Origin: Thermodesulfobium sp. 4217-1
Lineage (GTDB): Bacteria > Thermodesulfobiota > Thermodesulfobiia > Thermodesulfobiales > Thermodesulfobiaceae
DNA: 64,000 nt
Reading direction: 5' to 3'
Assembly: GCF_039822205.1 (NCBI RefSeq)
Contig: NZ_JBAGBW010000008.1
Span: 11,034-75,033, forward strand
Shown: piece after piece, positions 8,308 through 17,111 of the stretch
Numbering within the stretch: the first letter of the stretch is position 1
Layout of the letters: each line of letters opens with the position of its first letter
Made by a program: the position numbers and the translations under genes
The notes under the pieces: generated by a model
The model's input: the letters and a program-made list of their open reading frames with translations, nothing else
Databases searched by the model: none
Told to the model about the DNA's origin: nothing

Positions 8308-9300
8308 ATGATTTCAAAAGAGAAAACTAAGATACTTGTAATATTTGGCTATCCCGGTATTGGTGACATATTATTGGCATCGCCAGTGTTAAGAGCATTA
8401 AATAGCTATTATAAAGACGTAGAATTTACCCTTTTTGCAAGGAAAATTTCTTCACTTTACAGCGTTTTCAACATTATCCCTTCCTGTGAAAAAGTTGTGT
8501 TCTATGATAAAAACGGCGAACACAAAGGTAACTTATCCTTTCTCAGGCTATGTACTTCTTTAAGAGGTCAGAAATTTGATCACGCTATAGTTTTGCACCA
8601 CTCACCAAGAAATTCTATCGTCTCTTTTCTCTCTGGCGCTAAAAACAGAATAGGGTTAGACTATGGAATAAACAAAATCTTTCTAACAAAATATGTAGAA
8701 CCAAATGAAAATCAAAATATTATTTATTATTATGCTGATGTTCTAAAAGCTATGGGGATAAATATATTTGACACAAGACCATGGATAATACGGCAAAATG
8801 TAGAAAGAGTAAAGAACAGGATAGTTTTCTCGATTGGTTCTAGTTGGTATCGAAAAGAATGGCCGCCTGAGTATTTTGCCCTGCTTGCGAATATGCTTGA
8901 CAAAAATGGTTTTGAGGTAATCTTGGTCGGATCTGAAAAAGATATAGAAAAAGCAAACGTTATTATTTCAAAATCGAACGTTATAAATATGGTAAACAAA
9001 ACAAAAAACCTTTTGGATCTGTGCAAGATAATAGAAAGCTCAAGCCTATTAATCTGCCCAGATACAGCAAGTCTTCACATAGCCAGAGGGCTTGACACAA
9101 AAACAATAAGCCTTTTTGGACCAACTTCACCTCTAATATATGGCCCCCTCCCAGAGGAAACAGATCACAGGGCAATATACAAAAATCTTCCCTGCTCGGA
9201 TAGATGCATTGACAAAGAGTGTCAGGAAAACCTTTGCATGAAGCAGATTAGCCCAGATGAGGTTTATGAAAAAGCATTGGATATCCTCTCTAATCAGTAA
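8308..9300 (+). CDS. Glycosyltransferase family 9 (ADP-heptose:LPS heptosyltransferase-like)
   Basis: GT9 enzymes add heptose or related sugars to the lipopolysaccharide core at the inner face of the inner membrane. The N-terminus LVIFGYPGIGDILLASPVLR is the typical GT9 opening, and the C-terminal half has LLICPDTASLHIARGLDTKTISLFGPTSP, split here by normal family spacing. A cysteine cluster near the end (CSDRCIDKECQENLC) is common in the family. The ATG has no ribosome binding site; TATAAT at 8296-8301 lies 6 bases upstream, so the message may be leaderless. Its end overlaps the convergent O-antigen ligase-like gene by 11 bases. Confidence 0.85.
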   Translation: MISKEKTKILVIFGYPGIGDILLASPVLRALNSYYKDVEFTLFARKISSLYSVFNIIPSCEKVVFYDKNGEHKGNLSFLRLCTSLRGQKFDHAIVLHHSPRNSIVSFLSGAKNRIGLDYGINKIFLTKYVEPNENQNIIYYYADVLKAMGINIFDTRPWIIRQNVERVKNRIVFSIGSSWYRKEWPPEYFALLANMLDKNGFEVILVGSEKDIEKANVIISKSNVINMVNKTKNLLDLCKIIESSSLLICPDTASLHIARGLDTKTISLFGPTSPLIYGPLPEETDHRAIYKNLPCSDRCIDKECQENLCMKQISPDEVYEKALDILSNQ

Positions 9301-10438
9301 GCTTTATTGTTGAGAGGGTCATAAAGTATGCCAATATTTCAAGCTGCATTCTACCGTAAAACATATTTCCAGTAAGTCCCTCGCCAAGCCAATACCCCGT
9401 TATAAAAGTAACGAGAACAGAACATAGGGCCCATTGAAAACCCTTTGAATTTCTGAGCAAATTTATAGTCTGTTTGTAATACTGATAAAGCAATGCCACA
9501 AGACAAATTAAGCCAACTATTCCCATATCAGTTAAAACTTGAATAAAGGTGTTATGCGCGTGAGCTACCGAGTTTGCAAGTGGGTCTTTTGGGTTGAGAT
9601 ATCTATAGTGATAAGCAAAGTGTCCCGCGCCTACACCGATTATTGGACTAAGAGGAAATATTTTAAAGATAGCTACCTTCCAGAACATTATCCTCTCGTG
9701 ATTCGCAGTATATGTAAAGTTTAATAAATCAATAAAATTCGTTATACCCACATTTCTTTTAATAGGAGCGAGCAAGCCAATAGCGAAAATAATTGCCGAA
9801 GCAATCAGGCCCTTTGTCCTGAAAATCAATATCACAAATAAGCAAAGCCCTATTATGCTGGATATAAAGCTCCCTCTTGCACTTGATACATACAACACAA
9901 AAAGCTCAAAAAAGTAGATGGCAAACCAAAAATAAAAAGATTTCTTTCTATAGTTATATACTGCAAGGATAAAGGGAGCCAGTAGTGCAAGAGCCTGATA
10001 GGCGCTATAAGCGGTGTAGTAATGAAAGCTACCGACAACCTCGCGATTTCTTAGCCATTGGAAGAAAAATGCATATATTGTAATGGGCAGGGAAGAACAA
10101 GTCAAAGCAATAAAAGAGAAAACCACATCTCTTTTGGATTTTATAATACAGTATGTAACAAATATTACAATAGCATATTCAAGGTAGGTGCTAGTCCATC
10201 TCAACCACAGTTCTTTATCAGCAGCTGCTATGCCAGAGAGAACGGCCGATCCGAACAAAAATAGCGCATAAGGCAGTATGCCCTTTTTTAATATAGACAA
10301 GTTTTCTTTGGTCAGGCATGTTAACAAAGACAAAGTTAAAAACAGATAATCAACGGCATTGCTGAGAGGATTTGAAAATAAAAATAAACAAAAGAAGATC
10401 AAAGAAATTTTATGCCTATTCATAAATACGTTTTTCAT
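9290..10438 (-). CDS. O-antigen ligase/polymerase-like membrane protein
   Basis: The 382-residue product is almost entirely hydrophobic with about ten helices and a long periplasmic loop. That loop carries SPIIGVGAGHFAYHYRYLN and later VAHAHNTFIQVLTDMGIVGL. The G-x-G-x-x-x-F/Y and H-x-H-N-x-x-x-x-x-x-x-x-G motifs are those of the Wzy_C/WaaL family, which polymerise O-antigen units or ligate them to lipid A-core. Ligase and polymerase cannot be separated from sequence alone. It converges on the GT9 gene, consistent with a small glycan locus. Confidence 0.85.
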   Translation of the reverse strand: MKNVFMNRHKISLIFFCLFLFSNPLSNAVDYLFLTLSLLTCLTKENLSILKKGILPYALFLFGSAVLSGIAAADKELWLRWTSTYLEYAIVIFVTYCIIKSKRDVVFSFIALTCSSLPITIYAFFFQWLRNREVVGSFHYYTAYSAYQALALLAPFILAVYNYRKKSFYFWFAIYFFELFVLYVSSARGSFISSIIGLCLFVILIFRTKGLIASAIIFAIGLLAPIKRNVGITNFIDLLNFTYTANHERIMFWKVAIFKIFPLSPIIGVGAGHFAYHYRYLNPKDPLANSVAHAHNTFIQVLTDMGIVGLICLVALLYQYYKQTINLLRNSKGFQWALCSVLVTFITGYWLGEGLTGNMFYGRMQLEILAYFMTLSTIKLTD

Positions 10439-10585
10439 AAAGGTGCTCCCTATTAAAATTTTTTATATTTTAACACCAAACACAAAAATAAGTCTTGAAA
10501 GTTGTATAAGTGGTTTTATTTTAAACTAATTATTTACAAAAAATTAACATTCTTCATGTTTAATATTTAAGAAGAGGTGATAAAT

Positions 10586-12343
10586 ATGAAACAATTGTTA
10601 AGAGAGATAATAGAGAATAAACATTTTACAACCTTGTTCCAACCTATATTTTCACTTTCAAACGGCAATGTGGTTGGCTATGAAGCTCTTACAAGGGGTC
10701 CAGAAGGATCTATATTGTATAATCCAGAAAAGCTATTTGAAAGTGCAAAAAATGAAAGCTTATTATGGGAAATGGAATTATCTACAAGATCAAGTGCTAT
10801 AGAAAGATTTCTTAGCTTTCAATCAGATAAAATGCTATTTTTAAACGTGGATCCAGATATAATAAAGGATGAAAAATTTGTTAAGGGATCTACGAAACAT
10901 CTACTCGAAAATATAATTAAGCAGTCCAATATAGTATTTGAAATTACTGAAAAAACAGCAATAAAAGATTATATAGAGTTCAAAGAAATTATCAAAAACT
11001 ATAAAACGCAAGGTTACAAAATTGCAATTGACGATGTGGGAGCAGGATATTCTGGTCTTACCACCATTTCTGAAGTAAGACCAAACTTTATAAAAATTGA
11101 CATGTTTCTTATAAGGGACATCGATAAAAATAATTTCAAAAAATCTATAGTAAAGGCACTCGTAGAACTCGCCAACAACTCAAATCTAAAGCTCATAGCT
11201 GAAGGAATAGAGACATTAGATGAGCTAAAAACTGTGATTGAATTAGGAATTACTATGGCACAAGGATTCTTGTTAGGGAAGCCATCAAAAGAGCTTTTAG
11301 TTTTGGATAATGTATTGCAAAACTTCATTCAAGAGACAAAGTTGTCCTTAGAAAAAATGAAATTTACATCAGCATTTAAATCACAAATAGGAAAAATAGC
11401 GAGAAGAGATGAAGGCAAACAATGTTCAAACTTATCAAAGGATATAGAGAAAATATTTTTAAGCAATGTTAACCTGCATGGCATAGTACTATTAGATGAA
11501 GACAAGGCTGCGGGACTGATTACAAGAAGAGAATTTTTCACTCAACTGGGTACACAATTCGGAAGAGAATTGTATCTAAACAAACCAATAGAGAAGATAA
11601 TGGACCAGGAGCCCCTAATACTTGACTACTCAATTCCAATTGACCAAGTAATAAAAAAGATAGCGAATAGAGAAGAGAATAAACTGTATGACTATGTAAT
11701 TGTAGAAAAGGATGAAAAGTATTTTGGAGTAGTCCCAATAATAAGTCTTTTAGAAAAATCTATGGAATTAGAGCTAAATGTAGCCAAATACTCAAATCCT
11801 CTTACGGGACTGCCTGGAAACCTAATAATTGAAGAAAAGATTAGAGAATTTATAGATAAAGAAGTGCCATTTTCTTTAATTTATTTCGATCTAAATAATT
11901 TCAAATCTTTCAACGACTATTACAGCTTTGAAAGGGGCGATAAAGTTATAAAATATACTGCAAACATATTAGAGAGACATATTGGTTTTCATAAAGATGC
12001 ATTTTTAGGGCACGTAGGAGGAGACGACTTCATAGCAGTTGTAGGGGCTTATGAGATAGAAAGGTTATGCTGCAACATTACTGAAGAATTTGATTTTAAT
12101 ATCAAGAGATTTTATAACGAAGAAGATATAAACAAGGGTTACATAACATCAATCGACAGAGATGTTACAGAAAAGCACTTCCCAATGATTAGCATTTCAA
12201 TAGCATCTGTAAATAACAAGAAGATCGCAAATTATGAAAATATGACCGAAAAGGTTTCGGAAATTAAAAAAATATGCAAAGAATTGTGCAAAAAATTTAA
12301 GAAAAGTTATTTTTTGTCGGAAGAAGAAGTTCTTATAAAATAG
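10586..12343 (+). CDS. EAL-CBS-CBS-GGDEF cyclic di-GMP protein
   Basis: This appears to be a soluble c-di-GMP turnover protein with the phosphodiesterase at the front. The EAL domain (about residues 1-240) keeps all the expected residues: YEALTRG, the Asn of LFLNVDP, EITEKT, IDDVGAGYSGL, FIKIDMF, IAEGIET and AQGFLLGKP. Two CBS repeats follow (about 275-395), then a GGDEF domain (about 410-580) with GHVGGDDF; the catalytic Glu is Asp and no RxxD inhibitory site is in the usual place. Phosphodiesterase activity is thus more likely than cyclase activity. The CBS pair suggests nucleotide control. I chose ATG 10586, preceded by AAGAGGTG, over an in-frame GTG at 10577. Confidence 0.9.
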   Translation: MKQLLREIIENKHFTTLFQPIFSLSNGNVVGYEALTRGPEGSILYNPEKLFESAKNESLLWEMELSTRSSAIERFLSFQSDKMLFLNVDPDIIKDEKFVKGSTKHLLENIIKQSNIVFEITEKTAIKDYIEFKEIIKNYKTQGYKIAIDDVGAGYSGLTTISEVRPNFIKIDMFLIRDIDKNNFKKSIVKALVELANNSNLKLIAEGIETLDELKTVIELGITMAQGFLLGKPSKELLVLDNVLQNFIQETKLSLEKMKFTSAFKSQIGKIARRDEGKQCSNLSKDIEKIFLSNVNLHGIVLLDEDKAAGLITRREFFTQLGTQFGRELYLNKPIEKIMDQEPLILDYSIPIDQVIKKIANREENKLYDYVIVEKDEKYFGVVPIISLLEKSMELELNVAKYSNPLTGLPGNLIIEEKIREFIDKEVPFSLIYFDLNNFKSFNDYYSFERGDKVIKYTANILERHIGFHKDAFLGHVGGDDFIAVVGAYEIERLCCNITEEFDFNIKRFYNEEDINKGYITSIDRDVTEKHFPMISISIASVNNKKIANYENMTEKVSEIKKICKELCKKFKKSYFLSEEEVLIK

Positions 12344-12371
12344 TAAAATGACAGATAAACCAAAATGACAC

Positions 12372-12400
12372 TTGCAAACAATTTTTAAATGTGATAATAT
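12372..12400 (+). promoter_or_regulatory. Promoter of the tRNA-Asp gene
   Basis: TTGCAA (12372-12377) and TAATAT (12395-12400) are 17 bases apart. The predicted start near 12407 gives an 8-base leader before the tRNA. Confidence 0.65.
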
Positions 12401-12414
12401 ACTTTTCATTCAAA

Positions 12415-12492
12415 GGGGTGGTGGTGTAGTCGGCCCAACACACCTGCCTGTCACGCAGGAGATCGCGAGTTCGAATCTCGTCCACCCCGCCA
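12415..12492 (+). tRNA. tRNA-Asp (anticodon GTC)
   Basis: The acceptor stem GGGGTGG (12415-12421) pairs with CCACCCC (12482-12488). The anticodon arm CCTGC-CTGTCAC-GCAGG carries GTC, and the T arm has GCGAG-TTCGAAT-CTCGT. The discriminator is G and the CCA tail is encoded (12490-12492). A promoter upstream and a terminator immediately downstream make it a single-gene unit. Confidence 0.97.
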
Positions 12493-12503
12493 CTTAAATT
12501 ATT

Positions 12504-12551
12504 AATTAACCTAATCCTTAGTCAGGAGATTGGTTAATTTTTAATTTTTTT
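12504..12551 (+). terminator. Rho-independent terminator after tRNA-Asp
   Basis: AATTAACC-T-AATC (12504 on) pairs with GATTGGTTAATT (to about 12539) with a single bulged T and a 9-base loop, followed by a T-rich run to 12551. Confidence 0.75.
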
Positions 12552-12601
12552 CTAATCTCATAGTTTATAATAGATCAATTACTATTGTAAAAGAGGTCTT
12601 A

Positions 12602-13303
12602 GTGAAAAGGAAAATTTTCTTTATATTGGTGCTTTTTCTTATAGTTTCTTCTGCGAGCAGTTACTCTTTTGCTGTCACCCTCAGGCCAGGAGATAGCTCT
12701 GACGAGGTCCAAAATATAAAAGTAAAGCTTTACGACCTAGGATACAACGTAACGGTAAACAAAAACTTCGATGAAAAGACCGAAAATGCAGTAAAGCTTT
12801 ATCAAAAAGAAGCCAAACTCCCTGTCACAGGAATCATAGATGACATTACCTATCAATGTCTCACAATGGGCAGAATGACAGTAATAGAAAAATACAAAAC
12901 CTTCGACCTTGCGTCCCTTTCAAGACAGATGGACGTTAATTCGAACCCCATAATAAGAACTGCAGTAAGATTTATGGGCATCTCATATAGGTGGGGCGGA
13001 GAAATGCCCTCTACAGGGTTTGACTGTTCTGGATATGTCCAATATGTCTTTAGATTAAATGGGATAAGCCTTCCAAGAACGGCCGATCTCCAATATGACT
13101 CGGGAACTCCAATATCTGTTTCAGAGCTTAGACCAGGAGATTTAGTATTTTTTACAACTTATCTGCCAGGAGCTTCACACGATGGGATATATATTGGTAA
13201 TGGAAAATTTATAGCTGCGAATACTAGCACGGGGGTTAGTATAAGCTCTCTTGATGACCCTTATTGGAAAACCAGGTATTTTGGAGCAGTTAGAGTTCGA
13301 TAA
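12602..13303 (+). CDS. Secreted NlpC/P60 cell-wall peptidase with a peptidoglycan-binding domain
   Basis: A signal peptide (residues 1-24, cleavable after SSYSFA) leads to a PG_binding_1 domain (about 28-88: LRPGDSSDEVQNIKVKLYDL and DITYQCL). A C-terminal NlpC/P60 domain (about 115-233) follows. The catalytic Cys is in FDCSGYVQYVF and the catalytic His in ASHDGIYIGNG. Such enzymes cut D-Glu-diaminopimelate bonds in peptidoglycan stem peptides. The start is GTG at 12602 behind AAGAGGT. The 3' end overlaps ispE tail-to-tail by 14 bases. Confidence 0.92.
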   Translation: MKRKIFFILVLFLIVSSASSYSFAVTLRPGDSSDEVQNIKVKLYDLGYNVTVNKNFDEKTENAVKLYQKEAKLPVTGIIDDITYQCLTMGRMTVIEKYKTFDLASLSRQMDVNSNPIIRTAVRFMGISYRWGGEMPSTGFDCSGYVQYVFRLNGISLPRTADLQYDSGTPISVSELRPGDLVFFTTYLPGASHDGIYIGNGKFIAANTSTGVSISSLDDPYWKTRYFGAVRVR

Positions 13304-14120
13304 GATCCATATTTAGTGGCTTTAAAACTGAAGACCTTACCTGAGCCAGTCCTTCCAGCTCCTTTCCGATCAGGGTTTCATTTTCTGATTTTGCAAAAAA
13401 GACAGAGCCAGATCCGCTCATCAGATTCCAATCAGACAGTCCATTTAATACTTCTTTAATTTTTTTTAAATCAGAATCTATTGGCAAAATCAAATCTTCA
13501 AAAACATTCCCTGTTTTAATAAAACCTCTCCTTCTTTCATCACAAAACTGTTTCGTATAGTTAGTAATTTTCGGATCTTTATCGTACAGGTTATACGCAA
13601 AGGATGTTGATATTCCTTTGTTTGGCAAAATCAATATTATTTTTTCTTCTAAATACTCTTCTAATTTAGAGACCTTTTCTCCTCTCCCTTCGACCAGGCA
13701 CATTCCCCCATAAAAAAAATATGCTATATCAGAACCAAAATTGAGAGACAGATCGAGCAAATCCTTTCTCTTTAAACCTAAGGAAAAAATTAAGTTGATA
13801 GCGTACAGAAAAGCTGCCGCATCGCTTGAACCGCCTCCCAGACCAGCCATCAGGGGTATGTTTTTTTCTAAATTAACGTATACTCCACTCTTAACATCAT
13901 AGTTTGATGAAATATAATGCCAAATTTTGTGTAAGATGTTGTTTTCAATCTTAATGTTAGAATCAAGAATCAAGTTTTTATTATCAATAGGCCTCAAAGA
14001 CAATGAATCGAAAAAATCAATACTGTGAAAAACAGAAGCAATTTCGTGATAACCATCTGGATATTTGCCTAAAATATCAAGGCTTAAGTTAACTTTTGCA
14101 AAGGCATTTATAGTAAAAAT
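13290..14120 (-). CDS. ispE: 4-diphosphocytidyl-2-C-methyl-D-erythritol kinase, probable ATT start
   Basis: IspE phosphorylates CDP-methylerythritol in the MEP isoprenoid pathway. The GHMP-kinase ATP loop MAGLGGGSSDAAA is clear, as is the C-terminal LMSGSGSVFFA. The first TTG in frame (14003) would remove the conserved N-terminus. Reading further upstream the frame gives INAFAKVNLSLDI and YPDGYHEIASVFHSID, which are typical IspE sequences. Between them and the upstream in-frame TAA there is no ATG, GTG, TTG or CTG. An ATT at 14120-14118, 11 bases after AGGAGG, is the most plausible start and gives 276 residues, the normal length. A sequencing or assembly indel is the alternative. Confidence 0.9.
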   Translation of the reverse strand: MFTINAFAKVNLSLDILGKYPDGYHEIASVFHSIDFFDSLSLRPIDNKNLILDSNIKIENNILHKIWHYISSNYDVKSGVYVNLEKNIPLMAGLGGGSSDAAAFLYAINLIFSLGLKRKDLLDLSLNFGSDIAYFFYGGMCLVEGRGEKVSKLEEYLEEKIILILPNKGISTSFAYNLYDKDPKITNYTKQFCDERRRGFIKTGNVFEDLILPIDSDLKKIKEVLNGLSDWNLMSGSGSVFFAKSENETLIGKELEGLAQVRSSVLKPLNMDLIEL

Positions 14121-14228
14121 AACTTTTTTATCCTCCTGACATTAAATAATTAAATCAATCTAATTAAAATATAACTTATACCAAACTATAATTGATATAA
14201 TATTCTAAACTATAAAAGAGGTGAAGTT

Positions 14229-14894
14229 TTGGAACAAATTTCAAATTTGCTAAATGTAATTTATTCAAGCGTACTGAGCATGAATATGAACATATGGGTC
14301 TTTTGCTCTATCGCATTTTTCTGGCTTTTTTTAGATTCAATGGGATTACCCCTGCCCTATGAAGGAATGCTATTAATTACAGGCGCTCTTGTAGGCGCTG
14401 GTTTCATAAACCCAGTAGAAGCTATCGCACTCACAATATTTTCAACAATTTTTGGAGCATGTTTATCTTTCTTAATCGGCGTAAAACTAAAGCCATTTAC
14501 TACAAAATTAGGTCCAAGGTACCTAAACATATTAGAACATATCTTATATCTCATTGAGGGAGAGAAGGGCTTTGTAATTCTTATAGTTGTCAGATTTCTA
14601 CCTGGAATAAGACATTTTTCTTCCTACATCGCAGGGATTTCGAAAGTTGATCTAAAAGATTTTTTAATCCCAACTAGCATAGGCAGCTCAATATGGACTA
14701 TTTTTGTATTAATAGTGGGCTTTTCAGGAATGGAGAGCATAAAGATGTTCAAAGAAAATTCGCTATTAGCATCCTTAATTCTCGTAATCACAATTTCTAT
14801 ATTTGGCTATGTTTATTTTTCCCTACACAAACACAGCAAAAAAATTCTAAAAGTTAAAAAAGGAGATATTTATGAGAAAAAGACTGTTAATTGA
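14229..14894 (+). CDS. DedA family membrane protein
   Basis: DedA proteins are inner-membrane scaffold or transporter proteins needed for membrane homeostasis; several act as undecaprenyl-phosphate or other lipid flippases. The 221 residues have four to six helices. The DedA core includes GLPLPYEGMLLITGALVG near residue 39 and VVRFLPGIRHFSSYIAGISK around 120-139. The start is TTG at 14229, 6 bases after GAGGTGA. The end overlaps the Lin0512 gene by 23 bases, so the two are coupled. Confidence 0.88.
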   Translation: MEQISNLLNVIYSSVLSMNMNIWVFCSIAFFWLFLDSMGLPLPYEGMLLITGALVGAGFINPVEAIALTIFSTIFGACLSFLIGVKLKPFTTKLGPRYLNILEHILYLIEGEKGFVILIVVRFLPGIRHFSSYIAGISKVDLKDFLIPTSIGSSIWTIFVLIVGFSGMESIKMFKENSLLASLILVITISIFGYVYFSLHKHSKKILKVKKGDIYEKKTVN

Positions 14895-15237
14895 AATGGG
14901 TATGGGCATAGACCAGCACGGACAGTCTCCTACAAAGGCAGCAATTAAAGCTATTAAAAACGCAATACAGAACGTTTACATAACTGGATTAATAGAAATA
15001 TTTAACATTAAGAATCTGGAAGAAATCGAAATTTTAGCAGAATTAGGAGTTCCAAATCCAGACATGATAGATATTGAAGAGCTAAAAACTGCCTTTCCAA
15101 TTCAGGGGAATATAAAGATAGATGTGAAAGATGGAGGTATGAAGATAAAGGCTCTTAAAATAGAAGAGCTAAAAGACCTCAGCGATGAAGTAATTATTTG
15201 CTGTGCAGCAGTAAGCGTATTTGTAAACGTAAACTGA
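14872..15237 (+). CDS. Lin0512 family conserved protein
   Basis: A 121-residue protein with the family opening LLIEMGMGIDQHGQSPTKAA. It resembles the conserved Lin0512-type family, whose function is not known. It has two similar alpha-beta halves and no catalytic motif that I recognise. An AAAGGAG ribosome binding site precedes the ATG. Its coupling to dedA may be only positional. Confidence 0.78.
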   Translation: MRKRLLIEMGMGIDQHGQSPTKAAIKAIKNAIQNVYITGLIEIFNIKNLEEIEILAELGVPNPDMIDIEELKTAFPIQGNIKIDVKDGGMKIKALKIEELKDLSDEVIICCAAVSVFVNVN

Positions 15238-15249
15238 GATTAGATTATA

Positions 15250-16392
15250 TTATCCTATACTTGAAAGGTTTTCTAAGGTTCTTGCTCTTATTGTTGGGCT
15301 GTCAGGGTATGGCTCTTCAATAGGCAAAAGTAAAGATACAGTCTGTGATTTACAAACTGGGCATACACTTTGGTTATTTTTGTCTTTGTGAACGACAAAT
15401 CTTTTGCCACAATGCGAGCAATATATCAAATCCTTTTGCCCTGACTTCTTGCCCCTCTTGGCAATGGGTTCTCCTTCGATCTCCACAATATCCATTGAAA
15501 AGTTTATTATTGGTGCATTTGTCAAAGCAGTGCCCACGCCAAATATGTCTGCCACATCGCTAAGATCTTTGGCCACATATTCATCAATGCCCCCTGAAAG
15601 GGCAATCTTTACCTTATTAAAACCGCGCAAATCGAGCTCCCACCTAACCTCTTCAAGAATCTTTCTAATATTGCCTCTCCTTGAGGACGGCGTATCCAGC
15701 CTTACGGCATAAAGTCTTTCGCCCAAAAGCTTGGCAGCCTCAATAGCTTCAAATTTTTCATCACAAAAAGTATCGACAAGGGCAATACGAGGTATAGCTT
15801 TATCAATCACGTCGTCAAATGCCTTAAGAGCATCTTTCAAGGACCCCATAAGCAGCACCAAAGAATGAGGCATAGTCCCCTTTGGGGTTTGATTGATTAC
15901 TTTACCGCCAATAATGCTTGAAACCCCATCACAACCTCCAATATATGCGTTCCTCTCAAGATGAGCTGTAATAGAAGGGTGAGCGCGCCTCGAACCAAAT
16001 GAGATAAGCTGCTTGGAACCTATGACCTTTTTAATTCTGGCAGCCTTAGTGGCTACCGCCGATGCCTGGCAAAGAATGCCCAATACTGCAGTTTCAAAAA
16101 GAGCAAAATCTACATATCTACCTTTAATAGACAAAACTGGCTCGTCAGGATAAAATAAGCTGCCCTCTCGCATAGATAATACTTCTATGCCTCTTATATT
16201 ATTAAGTATCATCCTGGCTTCATTAATGCCTGCAAAAATCCCCCAATCATAGCCTGTCGGCAATGAAGAAGCTTTTATCTCAACCAAAACACTCTTGTTG
16301 ATATCTTTTTCGTTCAGGATTTTCAAAGTTCTTAGAAAATACGAATCAGCGGTAAAACCGTCTATTATTTCATCAAAGTCTGAAATAAGCAA
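15250..16392 (-). CDS. pncB: Nicotinate phosphoribosyltransferase with C-terminal zinc ribbon
   Basis: NAPRTase makes nicotinate mononucleotide in NAD salvage. The 380 residues carry QASAVATKAARIK, ISFGSRRAHPSI (phosphoribosyltransferase core), and IALVDTFCDEKFEA with SGGIDEYVAKDL (phosphate-binding loop). The last 50 residues hold a CSHCGK...CPVCKS zinc ribbon, as in the short archaeal/thermophile subfamily. The start is TTG at 16392, 5 bases after thyX, so the two are co-transcribed. The substrate could be another pyridine, but the similarity favours nicotinate. Confidence 0.87.
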   Translation of the reverse strand: MLISDFDEIIDGFTADSYFLRTLKILNEKDINKSVLVEIKASSLPTGYDWGIFAGINEARMILNNIRGIEVLSMREGSLFYPDEPVLSIKGRYVDFALFETAVLGILCQASAVATKAARIKKVIGSKQLISFGSRRAHPSITAHLERNAYIGGCDGVSSIIGGKVINQTPKGTMPHSLVLLMGSLKDALKAFDDVIDKAIPRIALVDTFCDEKFEAIEAAKLLGERLYAVRLDTPSSRRGNIRKILEEVRWELDLRGFNKVKIALSGGIDEYVAKDLSDVADIFGVGTALTNAPIINFSMDIVEIEGEPIAKRGKKSGQKDLIYCSHCGKRFVVHKDKNNQSVCPVCKSQTVSLLLPIEEPYPDSPTIRARTLENLSSIG

Positions 16393-16397
16393 TTCTT

Positions 16398-17111
16398 CTA
16401 AGACTCTTTTTTAGGCTTTCTGCCGCAAGATTTCTCCTCATTGCAATAGCCTGTAATTTCACACTTTGGGTATAAAAATTCTGACAAGAAGGGAGAAACC
16501 TCAAAAACTCTTACCTTTATCTCCTCAAATATTGAACGTATTTCCCATTGTGCCCTTTGACAAAGCCTAAGATTGGATGCATGCATAAGCTCCCTGAAGT
16601 TCATAGTCATAACAAGAGAGGTATGAGCGCTATTTGGCAGAATATACCTTGCGTCCTCAGCAGGAACTCCCTTAGACAAAAGATCCTCGTACAATCTCCT
16701 CCCAAGCTCCAGATAGTCCCTGTATTTCGTAAGAATTGATGGATGTTTCTGGAATGTTTGCGGGAATACGTATAAATCTTCTATCTCAACTCTTTTGTTA
16801 GATTCAGAATCTCGACTCCTCATGCCAAACCTGGTATATCTTTGGCTCTTTTGTGTAAAGGACGCTATCCTGTGCCTTACAAGCTGATGAGAGCAGGATC
16901 TGGAGATATTTTCAACTCCAAACGTAAAAGAAACATGCTCAAAAGGAGTATGATGTCCCATCTTATACAATCTCTTTACAAGCTCTTGGGCCTCATCTTC
17001 TTTAAGATCAGAATATACGTCAAAGATAGATTTCGTAGTCACTGAGACCCTTGCCCCCAGGGCAATAGCCCTGACGGGGTCTGGAGTACAGTAAATAAGT
17101 GAAATCTTAAT
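16398..17111 (-). CDS. thyX: Flavin-dependent thymidylate synthase ThyX, probable ATT start
   Basis: ThyX makes dTMP from dUMP with FAD and methylene-tetrahydrofolate. The signature RHR-x7-S is present ([11 protein letters not shown]), together with [12 protein letters not shown] and the C-terminal [13 protein letters not shown] region. The first conventional in-frame start is GTG 17042, but that would cut off [11 protein letters not shown] and ALGARVSV, which are normal for ThyX N-termini. An ATT at 17111-17109 directly precedes AAG ATT TCA and overlaps the rpmE stop codon as ATTAA, 8 bases after AGAGGA. This gives 237 residues. No ATG, GTG, TTG or CTG lies between it and the in-frame upstream TAG. 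Confidence 0.9.
   Translation of the reverse strand: MKISLIYCTPDPVRAIALGARVSVTTKSIFDVYSDLKEDEAQELVKRLYKMGHHTPFEHVSFTFGVENISRSCSHQLVRHRIASFTQKSQRYTRFGMRSRDSESNKRVEIEDLYVFPQTFQKHPSILTKYRDYLELGRRLYEDLLSKGVPAEDARYILPNSAHTSLVMTMNFRELMHASNLRLCQRAQWEIRSIFEEIKVRVFEVSPFLSEFLYPKCEITGYCNEEKSCGRKPKKES

Noticed and set aside
12400-12500. tRNA-Asp as an integration site for a mobile element
   Set aside because: No integrase, no repeat of the tRNA 3' end and no change in gene style downstream. The terminator directly follows.
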